From Gemmatimonadota bacterium (lineage in GTDB: Bacteria; Gemmatimonadota; Gemmatimonadetes; Longimicrobiales; Gaopeijiaceae), in the NCBI GenBank assembly GCA_022826025.1, contig JAJDVR010000115.1, positions 1 through 33,324 on the forward strand: 33,324 nt of DNA. Direction: 5' to 3'. Positions 8,365 to 15,040 of the stretch are shown in pieces (the stretch's first letter is position 1; the number at the start of each line of letters is the position of its first letter). A program made the position numbers and the translations under genes. The notes beneath the pieces were generated by a model that saw nothing but the letters and a program-made list of their open reading frames with translations, had not been told where the DNA came from and did not search any database.

Positions 8365-9342
8365 ATGTCCCAGCGAAACATCCTCTACCTGTCCCGTGCC
8401 CACGTCGAGCAAGCCGGGGTTTCCATGGCGGAGATCATCGGCGCCCTGGAGTTCATGTTCCGGGAGAAGGCGGCGGCCCGCGTGGAGATGCCGCCCAAGC
8501 CGGGCATCCATCCGCGGCCGGACTCGTTCCTGCACGCGATGCCGGCCTACGTCGAGCGTCAGAATGCCGCCGGGATCAAGTGGATCTCGGCCTATCCGGA
8601 CAATCCCGCGCACGGACTGCCCTACATCACCGGGCTGATCCTCCTGAACGACCCGGAGACGGGGCTGCCGCTCGCGGTGATGGACGCGACCTGGATCACG
8701 GCCATGCGCACCGGGGCCGCGTCGGCGCTGGCGGGCAAGTACCTCGCCCGTCCGGATGCGGCAAGCGTCGGCATCGTTGCCTGCGGCGTGCAGGGGCGCA
8801 GCAACCTCGAGGCCCTGTGCACCGTGTTCCCCGTGCAGCGGGTGCACGCGTACGACATCGACCAGGCCGCCATGCACGGCTATGTCGAAGAGATGGGCGC
8901 GCGCATGGGCGTCGAGGTGCGGCCGGTGGGAACGGTTGCGGAGGCGGTGCGCGGGATGGACATCGTCATCACCAGCGGCCCCATCCTGCTCGATCCCGAC
9001 CCCGCCATCCCGCCCGGATGGCTTTCGCCCGGCGCCTTCGCATGCCCGCTGGACTTCGACTCCTACTGGCAGGCGGAGGCGTTTCGCGAGGCGGATCTGC
9101 TGACCACCGACGACAGCGCGCAGTTTGCCTACTACCAGAGCGGGAGCGGCTATTTCCGCGACACGCCGACCCCCCACGCCGAACTGAGCGAGGTGATCGG
9201 GGGCAGCGTCGCCGGACGGCGGGCCGAGGGCGATCGCATCATCGCCATCCATCTGGGGCTGGCGCTCGAGGACATGGCCACGGCGAGACTTGTCTACGAC
9301 AGGGCGCGCGCCGCCGGGATCGGCGTGGAGCTGGAGGTATAG
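8365..9342 (+). CDS. Ornithine cyclodeaminase/mu-crystallin family protein
   Basis: This is a 325-residue protein, normal for the family. Visible signatures are the K-W-I-S-x-Y-P-x-N segment (Lys72, the substrate-binding Lys position), the M-D-A-x-x-I-T-x-x-R-T-G-A-A-S block (Arg115) and a Rossmann nucleotide-binding stretch V-G-I-V-A-C-G-V-Q-G-R (135-145). The family uses NAD(P)H and includes ornithine cyclodeaminase, alanine dehydrogenase, ketimine reductases and amino-acid synthases, so the substrate cannot be fixed. In the Rossmann loop the second Gly is replaced (A-C-G instead of G-T/S-G). It is a cytoplasmic protein with no signal peptide. No strong ribosome-binding site precedes ATG 8365. 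Its stop codon is immediately followed by the GTG of the PNPOx-like gene, so the two proteins are probably made together and may act on the same metabolite. Confidence 0.85.
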   Translation: MSQRNILYLSRAHVEQAGVSMAEIIGALEFMFREKAAARVEMPPKPGIHPRPDSFLHAMPAYVERQNAAGIKWISAYPDNPAHGLPYITGLILLNDPETGLPLAVMDATWITAMRTGAASALAGKYLARPDAASVGIVACGVQGRSNLEALCTVFPVQRVHAYDIDQAAMHGYVEEMGARMGVEVRPVGTVAEAVRGMDIVITSGPILLDPDPAIPPGWLSPGAFACPLDFDSYWQAEAFREADLLTTDDSAQFAYYQSGSGYFRDTPTPHAELSEVIGGSVAGRRAEGDRIIAIHLGLALEDMATARLVYDRARAAGIGVELEV

Positions 9343-9906
9343 GTGCCTGAACGGGGCAGGACGGAGATCCGCCGGCGGGACCGCGCCAGGGACGAGGCCT
9401 GGACCCGGGACTTCATCCGGCAGGCGCGCGTCGGGGTCCTCGCCATGACCCGCGGCGAGCAGCCTCTCGTGAACAGCAACCTGTTCGTGTACGATCCCGC
9501 CCGCCACGCCATCTACATCCACACCGCGCGCACCGGGCTGACCCGCGACAGCCTGTCCCGTCCGGTGCCGGTGTGTTTCTCGGCCTTCGAGATGGGGCGC
9601 CTGCTGCCGGCGGACGAGGCGCTGGAGTTCAGCGTCGAGTTCGCCAGCGTGACGGCGTTCGGGACCGGGAGCGTGGTGGAGGATCCCGGGGAGGCGCGCG
9701 AAGCGCTTCAGATGCTCCTCGACAAGTACGCGCCCGAGCTGCGGCCGGACCGCGACTACCGCGCGATCACCGAGGGCGAGTTGAAGCGCACCAGCGTGTA
9801 CCGGATCGACATCGAGGACTGGACCGGGAAGCTCAAGCTGGTGGAGGACGGGTTCACCGGCGCCTTCCACGTGCCCCCGCCGGAGATCTTCCCCCGCGCC
9901 CGCTGA
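9343..9906 (+). CDS. Pyridoxamine 5'-phosphate oxidase-like flavin-binding protein
   Basis: This is a 187-residue protein. The split-barrel flavin-binding fold is suggested by F-I-x-x-A-x-V-G-V-L-A-M-T-x-x-x-x-P-L-V-N-S-N-L-F-V-Y (about 25-51), then A-I-Y-I-H-T-A-R-x-G (about 56-65), then V-P-V-C-F-S-A-F-E-M-G-R-L-L-P-A. The second half (F-S-V-E-F-A-S-V-T-A-F-G-x-G, then K-R-T-S-V-Y-R-I-D-I-E-D-W-T-G-K) is typical of the FMN-binding PNPOx-like group rather than PdxH. GTG 9343 is used as start because it directly follows the TAG of the preceding gene and has GGAGG at 9333-9337. Proteins of this group reduce or bind small molecules with FMN or F420. The pairing with an ornithine cyclodeaminase-like enzyme suggests one small amino-acid pathway, but the substrate is not visible. 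Confidence 0.8.
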   Translation: MPERGRTEIRRRDRARDEAWTRDFIRQARVGVLAMTRGEQPLVNSNLFVYDPARHAIYIHTARTGLTRDSLSRPVPVCFSAFEMGRLLPADEALEFSVEFASVTAFGTGSVVEDPGEAREALQMLLDKYAPELRPDRDYRAITEGELKRTSVYRIDIEDWTGKLKLVEDGFTGAFHVPPPEIFPRAR

Positions 9907-9926
9907 GTCGCGATGGGGCCGGTTGT

Positions 9927-9949
9927 TCGGCGCCCGGGGGCGGAGCCGA
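9927..9949. terminator. Possible bidirectional terminator hairpin
   Basis: An 8-base stem with one G/A mismatch (TCGGCGCC at 9927-9934 against GGAGCCGA at 9942-9949) and a 7-base loop lies between the convergent stops at 9906 and 10003. There is no T-run, so intrinsic termination is uncertain. Confidence 0.3.
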
Positions 9950-10002
9950 CGCACCCCGGCTGCCTGCCACCGCCGGATCGGCCGGGCCTCGAGCGGGACG
10001 CC

Positions 10003-10542
10003 TCAGGGATCGGTGTGCAGAAACGTGCAAAGGGCGAAGACCTCGACGCCCATCGCCTCAAGGTGCTTGCGCCCGGGGAGTTCAGGCAGATCCACGACGA
10101 AGCCCGCTCCCACCACCTCGCCTCCCATGCCGCGGATCAGCTCGATCGCCGCTGCCGCGCTCCCGCCGGTCGCGACCAGGTCGTCGATGAGCAGGACGCG
10201 CATTCCCGCGCGGATCGACCCGGTCTGCATCTCGAGGCGCCCGCTGCCGTACTCGAGCGCGTAGTCGACGCCCACCACCTCGCCGGGCAGCTTCCCGGCC
10301 TTCCGCACCGGCACGAACCCGACTCCCAACCGCTGGGCCACCGGGACGCCGAAGATGAAGCCGCGCGCCTCGATGCCAGCGACGGCGTCCGGCGCTTCCG
10401 GGGCGAACCGCCGCACCAGGGCCTCGGTGGCCTCCTCGAAGCCCTCGTGGTTCTCGACCAGTCCCATGACGTCGCGAAAGCGGATGCCGGGGTTGGGAAA
10501 GTCCGGGACCATGCGGATGAGGGACTTGATGTGGTGTGTCAT
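10003..10542 (-). CDS. apt: Adenine phosphoribosyltransferase
   Basis: This is a 179-residue protein, the standard size. It converts adenine and PRPP to AMP in purine salvage and is cytoplasmic. The N-terminal P-D-F-P-N-P-G-I-x-F-R-D-V (13-25) is diagnostic for APRT. The G-I-E-A-R-G-F-I-F-G block (57-65) and the R-K-x-G-K-L-P-G segment (80-87) form the flexible loop region. The PRPP-binding motif is V-L-L-I-D-D-L-V-A-T-G-G-S-A (117-129 region). ATG 10542 is chosen because the protein then begins at the usual distance from the P-D-F-P motif; no clear ribosome-binding site precedes it. The upstream 134 bases carry a short degenerate repeat (separate entry). It lies downstream of the methyltransferase gene on the same strand. 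Confidence 0.95.
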   Translation of the reverse strand: MTHHIKSLIRMVPDFPNPGIRFRDVMGLVENHEGFEEATEALVRRFAPEAPDAVAGIEARGFIFGVPVAQRLGVGFVPVRKAGKLPGEVVGVDYALEYGSGRLEMQTGSIRAGMRVLLIDDLVATGGSAAAAIELIRGMGGEVVGAGFVVDLPELPGRKHLEAMGVEVFALCTFLHTDP

Positions 10543-10580
10543 GGGTATCCGGGCTTCGAAGGCATCACGCGTCGTACTGG

Positions 10581-10616
10581 TGACTACTGACAAGATAACT
10601 GTTGAGAACTGACAAC
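10581..10616. repeat. Degenerate heptanucleotide repeat upstream of apt
   Basis: Related heptamers TGACTAC (10581-10587), TGACAAG (10588-10594) and TGACAAC (10610-10616) sit in an A/T-rich patch between apt and the methyltransferase gene. On the minus strand this reads as TTGTCAGT twice, 22 bases apart. It resembles the short tandem heptamer repeats known from intergenic DNA of cyanobacteria and some other phyla. With three units chance is not excluded. Confidence 0.4.
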
Positions 10617-10676
10617 ATCATCAGAACATCGGCCCACGCTCGCGCGAGCACCGAGGGCGGCGAAGCGCCGGCCCGG

Positions 10677-11450
10677 CTAGACGTCGGCGTCCCATTCGGC
10701 AAGCAGGATGGCGTTGGCAAAGGCGTGCGGGCTGCCGTAGCGGCAGTGGACGGCTTCGGATCGGGATACCTGACGCCAGCACCGGCGCGGGAACCGCTTG
10801 AACCAGGTTGCGCGATCCCACCCCAGCTCGCCGTCGGCGATCATGGTGTCCAGCGCCGGGTTGTAGCCGAGGGGCACGGTGATGGCCAGGAGTCCGTCCG
10901 GCGCGAGCAGGCTGCGGCATCGCTTCACGGCGGCGGCCACCTTCGCGGCAACTGCTGATGGCGCCGAGGTCGCGCCGGGCTCGTCGAAGGCGATGTGCTC
11001 GAAGGTCGAGATCGAGAGGATCAGGTCGAAGCGCTCGGCGGGTGCGAAGTCCACGATGTCGACCTCGAGCGAACCCGGTTCGTACTTGTCCACGACCAGG
11101 TGGCCGCCCTGGAAGTAGTGCGGAGTGACGTGACCCACCTCCAGGAGCCGCTCGGACGGGATGCCTGCCATCAGCGCGCGGGCCAGCGCCAGCTCCACGC
11201 AGCGCTCGTTGGCCCAGGTGACGTTGTGGCGGGCGTACACCAGGGGGAGGGACGCGGCGCGGTATTCGACGGAGCGCGCCCGGAGCATCGGAATGATCAG
11301 TGGGGCCAGTACCCGGCGCGCCGGCTTCAGGAAGAGTTGCGCAAAGCCGAAGCGCCGGATGAACCAGCGGACTCCGCCCGCGCGCCGCACCCAGCCGGAG
11401 ACCGACGGGGTCGTCCACCGGGGCCGGGCCGGGGTGTTTGCGCGAGTCAC
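10677..11450 (-). CDS. Class I SAM-dependent methyltransferase-like protein
   Basis: This is a 257-residue protein starting at GTG 11450, 33 bases after the hydrolase stop. An AGGA lies just upstream, at short spacing. The N-terminal 80 residues are basic with a hydrophobic stretch (about 37-56). The core Rossmann features are R-L-L-E-V-G-H-V (101-108, motif I), V-V-D-K-Y-E (119-124, the acidic residue after strand 2), V-D-I-V-D-F (130-135) and R-F-D-L-I-L-S-I-S-T-F-E-H-I (140-153, motif IV region typical of this superfamily). The post-core L-L-A-P-D-G-L-L-A-I-T-V-P-L-G-Y follows (181-196). Motif I has only one of the usual glycines, so SAM binding may be altered. The acceptor is unknown. The C-terminal A-N-A-I-L-L-A-E-W is also seen in small sugar/lipid-type methyltransferases, but this is weak evidence. 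Confidence 0.75.
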   Translation of the reverse strand: MTRANTPARPRWTTPSVSGWVRRAGGVRWFIRRFGFAQLFLKPARRVLAPLIIPMLRARSVEYRAASLPLVYARHNVTWANERCVELALARALMAGIPSERLLEVGHVTPHYFQGGHLVVDKYEPGSLEVDIVDFAPAERFDLILSISTFEHIAFDEPGATSAPSAVAAKVAAAVKRCRSLLAPDGLLAITVPLGYNPALDTMIADGELGWDRATWFKRFPRRCWRQVSRSEAVHCRYGSPHAFANAILLAEWDADV

Positions 11451-11482
11451 GATCCTGGCTGGGGTCGGGGGAAGCGGCGAGG

Positions 11483-12604
11483 CTACATCAGCCGGAAGAT
11501 GCTGGCGAGCGCGTTCAGAAAGCGCAACGCCTCCGAAGCCGTGTGCAGGAAGGAGGTGCGCTCGCGCCCCGAGGCGTGAGCGAAGAGGTCGGTGACCGTG
11601 GTCGTGACGTCTGCGTCCGGCGGGAAGGCGCGTCCCAGCTTGATGGTCTGGGTGTAGGGGAAGAGCTGGTCGGCGGTGCCGTGCACCAGCCGCACCGGAA
11701 CGTTGACGCGCGCCAGGTACGGCACGGGGTTCAATTCCGGGATGCCTGCCATCACTCCACCCAGCCCCTCCGCAATGCGCGCGCCTCCGATCGGATCGGG
11801 CAGGGTGCCGGCGGGTGGGGCAAGCGTCTCGAAGAGGGACCGCTCGCGAGGTGCGAGGCCGGCGGCCAGGCGGCGCCTCTCGGGCTCGATTCCGGGGTCG
11901 GTGGCGAGCACGTTGTTGTCGCCGGCGTAGGCGGCCAATGCCCGCAACGCGTCCGCAACCCTGCCCGCGCCCTCGTACCCCGGGATGCGCGTGAGGTAGT
12001 TTGCGCCCACCACCCAGCGCGCGTAGGGGTCGGGGGCAAGGGACTCCTCCCGGCCATCGAGTTCGTGCGCCCCGGTGAACTGGAAGCGGGAGGACTCCTC
12101 CACGGAACAGTAGCCCCCGAACGCGACCACGCAGGCGATGCGCCCGGTGAGCGCCGGGTCCGTTGGGGCGACGATGGCCTGGGGCGCACCGAAGGAGAAG
12201 CCCACCAGCCCCACCTGACGGGAGGCGAGTTCGCGCTGCCCCTCCAGCGCGCGCAGTGAGGCCGAGATGGTGGCGGTGGTGGCCGCGGTGGAGAGCCGGA
12301 TGTCCCGCCACTCCGGGATCTCCGGCACGAGCACCCCCTGGCCGGTCGACGCAACCGCGCGCGCAAATCGAGCCAGGTAGGGGTGGTCGCGGCCCGAGCG
12401 GGTGATTCCGTGCAGGACCACCCAGACGGAAGCGGGCCGGCGCCGTCCCGTGTGCGCCCGCCGAACGGCGGCGCGGGGCAGGAGCAGGGAAGCCGGGAGC
12501 CGGCGCCCGTCCCGCTCGATGTGAATCTCACGCTCCACCACGGGAGCCCGGCCCGTCATGAAGCTGCGTGAGAAGCGGAGTGCCTCCAGGTATTCCGGAA
12601 TCAT
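11483..12604 (-). CDS. Alpha/beta hydrolase
   Basis: This is a 373-residue protein from ATG 12604; an in-frame GTG at 12610 is equally possible. The oxyanion-hole strand is W-V-V-L-H-G-I-T-R-S-G (about 61-71). The nucleophile elbow is V-G-F-S-F-G-A (Ser137), the acid is in V-H-G-T-A-D-Q-L-F (Asp312) and the catalytic His is in D-L-F-A-H-A-S-G (His343), all in the right order and spacing. No signal peptide is evident, so it is probably cytoplasmic. The insertion between strand 5 and the acid (about 145-295) forms a large cap region. The substrate (ester, amide or peptide) cannot be read. It is the first gene of a minus-strand run hydrolase, methyltransferase, apt, and is divergent from the DUF5916 gene starting at 12755. 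Confidence 0.85.
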   Translation of the reverse strand: MIPEYLEALRFSRSFMTGRAPVVEREIHIERDGRRLPASLLLPRAAVRRAHTGRRRPASVWVVLHGITRSGRDHPYLARFARAVASTGQGVLVPEIPEWRDIRLSTAATTATISASLRALEGQRELASRQVGLVGFSFGAPQAIVAPTDPALTGRIACVVAFGGYCSVEESSRFQFTGAHELDGREESLAPDPYARWVVGANYLTRIPGYEGAGRVADALRALAAYAGDNNVLATDPGIEPERRRLAAGLAPRERSLFETLAPPAGTLPDPIGGARIAEGLGGVMAGIPELNPVPYLARVNVPVRLVHGTADQLFPYTQTIKLGRAFPPDADVTTTVTDLFAHASGRERTSFLHTASEALRFLNALASIFRLM

Positions 12605-12754
12605 GTGCACAAGCTAGTTGAACGCACCCCCGGTGCCAGCTTCGGGAGCGCGCGCCAATTAGACTTGGTGCGGGGATCGGAGTACCATTGCGTGGTTTTC
12701 CGACAACCGGAGGACACGGTGTGGGCCTTATGGCGAAGCTGTAGCGGGGAGCCG

Positions 12755-15007
12755 ATGTTGTCGGCGATGGCGTTCGCGCCGCGATGGGGTGTGGCCCTCC
12801 TGCTTACCGGAGCCACGGGCCTCCCCATTGCCAGGCAGGCTCTGGCCCAGGAACCACCGCGCGCGGACATCGCGCAGGCGCATGCAAGAGTGGATCCGGA
12901 AGCCGTGCCCAGGCCGGTCGCCGAAGCCCATCGCACTACCGACTCCATTGCCATCGACGCGTTTCTCGACGAAGCCTCCTGGGCTGACGCCGGGGTCATC
13001 ACGGGGTTCGTGCAGTCCAAGCCGAACACCGGCTCCCCGGCCAGCGAGCGCACCGTCATCCGGATTCTCTTCGACGACGAGAATCTGTACGTGGGGGCCA
13101 TCCTGTATGAGAGGGATCCCCGCAACATCACCCTGCATTCGCTCAAGCGCGACTTTCCACCCACCGACGGGGACATCCTGGGGATCGCGCTCGATACCTA
13201 CCATGACCGGCGGAACGCCTTCATGTTCGGTGTGAACGCGGGAGGCGCCCTCATCGACGTACAGACGTTCGACAACGGACGCGACCTCAATTTTCCCTGG
13301 GAGGGGATCGTCCAGCGGGCGGCCCGAATCCACGATGAGGGATGGACGCTGGAACTGGCCATTCCCTTCTCTACGTTGCGCTTCGATCCCGGCAGGGAGG
13401 ACCAGACCTGGGGCCTCAACTTCGTCCGCCGCATACGCCGCCGGGGAGAAGACAGTTTCTGGGCGCCGCTCGACCGGCGCTTCGGCCTCAACCGCATGGC
13501 GGTGGCCGGCACCCTGGTGGGGCTCTCGGGGCTGAGCGGCGGTCTGAGCCTTCAGGTCAAACCGTTCCTGCTGGCCGACCGTTCGTCCGGCGAGGCGCTC
13601 GCGGATGTCCGGGGCGGCGACGTGGATGCCGGGCTCGATCTGAAGTACGGGGTGAGTCGCGACCTCGCCCTCGATCTCACCTACCGCACGGACTTCTCAC
13701 AGGTCGAGGTGGATGAGGAGCAGGTAAACCTGACTCGCTTCTCCCTCTTCTTCCCCGAAAAGCGCGACTTCTTTCTGGAGAACGCGGGTCTCTTCGAATT
13801 TGGCGATCTTCGGGAGGCCGGGTATCGGCTGGGAACCGGGCCCGAGGACTTCAAGCTGTTTCATTCCCGCCGCATCGGGCTGGTGGAGGGGCGCGCCGTG
13901 CCGGTCCTCGGCGGAGGCCGCCTCACAGGAAGGGTAGGCGACTGGGGTGTCGGCCTTCTCAACATGCAGACGAAGAATACGGACGCCCTGGATCCCGTCA
14001 ACTTCACGACGCTGAGACTCCGCCGCACCGTCCTCGGGAGCCTCCAGGTGGGCGGAATCCTGCTGAATCGGCAGGTTACCGGTGAGGTCGGCGGAGACTA
14101 CAACCGGGGCTTCGGCGCCGACCTCCACGCCCGTTTGTGGGATCGCCTGGTGGTCCAGTCCTATCTGGCGGGCACCCGTGACCGGGGCGACGGCGGAAGT
14201 CGCCATGCCGGCCGCGTCTCGGTGGCCTGGCGGGACCGATTCCTGAATACTTCGGTCATGTACCGGCAGATCGGGGACGCCTTCAGGCCGGGGATGGGAT
14301 ATATCCGCCGGGCCGCCATCCGTCATGGCTATGCTACCATCGGCGTCCATCACCGCCGTGTGGAGTCTCTCTGGAACGAGTTGAACCCGTTCGTCGAGAT
14401 GCACTACATCACCGATCTGGAGTCGGTGCTCGAGACCCGGACGGGAACCGTGGGATTCATCACGAACTTCAGGGACGGCAGTCGGCTGACTCTGCAGTAC
14501 AACGACCGCTTCGAGCGGCTGTTCGAGCCCTTCCGCGTCCTCGGCGACCACGAGGTGGCCACGGGGTCGTACGGCTTTCGGGAAGGCAGCCTCAACTACC
14601 AGTCGAGTGTCGGCCGGGTGTTGTCGGGGATGGTGGGCCTGAGCGGCGGAGGCTATTTCCACGGAACCCGACGCTCCGTGCGACTGGGAGCGCAGTGGAA
14701 GCCGAACTACCACGTGACCTTCGACGCAGGAGCCCAGAGCAACCGCATCGACCTGGGCGGTGATCCGTTCTCGGCCGAAGTCTACAGCGGAAGAGTGGAA
14801 TACGCATATTCCACAACGCTCTTCGGAAGCGGTTTCGTGCAATACAACGGAGTCACCGAGGAACTGATAACCAACCTTCGCCTCAACTACATTCATGCGC
14901 CGCTGAGCGATTTCTTTCTGGTGTACACCGAGCGCCGGGACACGAGAACCGGTATTGTGCTTGATCGCCAGTTCGCCGCCAAGCTGACCAGGCTCTGGTC
15001 GTTCTGA
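12755..15007 (+). CDS. CBM9-like/DUF5916 outer-membrane protein (paralog 2)
   Basis: This is a 750-residue protein. ATG 12755 gives a clean signal peptide with cleavage A-L-A|Q-E at 31/32. An in-frame GTG at 12719 with GGAGG upstream is the main alternative. After a linker, the CBM9-like domain spans about 61-270 (I-A-I-D-A-F-L-D-E-A-S-W, then I-L-F-D-D-E-N-L-Y-V-G-A-I, then L-E-L-A-I-P-F-S-T-L-R-F). The DUF5916 barrel includes T-D-F-S-Q-V-E-V-D, F-F-P-E-K-R-D-F-F-L-E-N and H-S-R-R-I-G-L, ending with L-T-R-L-W-S-F, an aromatic C-terminus as in outer-membrane proteins. It is shorter than paralog 1 and lacks its Gly-rich loop. Only 33 bases separate it from the HyuA-like gene, so it probably shares an operon with HyuA/HyuB and may move or bind their substrate at the outer membrane. 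Confidence 0.85.
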   Translation: MLSAMAFAPRWGVALLLTGATGLPIARQALAQEPPRADIAQAHARVDPEAVPRPVAEAHRTTDSIAIDAFLDEASWADAGVITGFVQSKPNTGSPASERTVIRILFDDENLYVGAILYERDPRNITLHSLKRDFPPTDGDILGIALDTYHDRRNAFMFGVNAGGALIDVQTFDNGRDLNFPWEGIVQRAARIHDEGWTLELAIPFSTLRFDPGREDQTWGLNFVRRIRRRGEDSFWAPLDRRFGLNRMAVAGTLVGLSGLSGGLSLQVKPFLLADRSSGEALADVRGGDVDAGLDLKYGVSRDLALDLTYRTDFSQVEVDEEQVNLTRFSLFFPEKRDFFLENAGLFEFGDLREAGYRLGTGPEDFKLFHSRRIGLVEGRAVPVLGGGRLTGRVGDWGVGLLNMQTKNTDALDPVNFTTLRLRRTVLGSLQVGGILLNRQVTGEVGGDYNRGFGADLHARLWDRLVVQSYLAGTRDRGDGGSRHAGRVSVAWRDRFLNTSVMYRQIGDAFRPGMGYIRRAAIRHGYATIGVHHRRVESLWNELNPFVEMHYITDLESVLETRTGTVGFITNFRDGSRLTLQYNDRFERLFEPFRVLGDHEVATGSYGFREGSLNYQSSVGRVLSGMVGLSGGGYFHGTRRSVRLGAQWKPNYHVTFDAGAQSNRIDLGGDPFSAEVYSGRVEYAYSTTLFGSGFVQYNGVTEELITNLRLNYIHAPLSDFFLVYTERRDTRTGIVLDRQFAAKLTRLWSF

Positions 15008-15040
15008 GAGCCGCCTGCCCAACCGGAGGATATCCGATTC

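Noticed and set aside
8155-9954. 599-codon minus-strand frame
   Set aside because: It is antisense to two recognisable enzymes and has no motif or ribosome-binding site of its own.
12659-12688. TTAGAC with TACCAT as a promoter for the second DUF5916 gene
   Set aside because: The -35 matches consensus at only two positions, so it cannot be supported.
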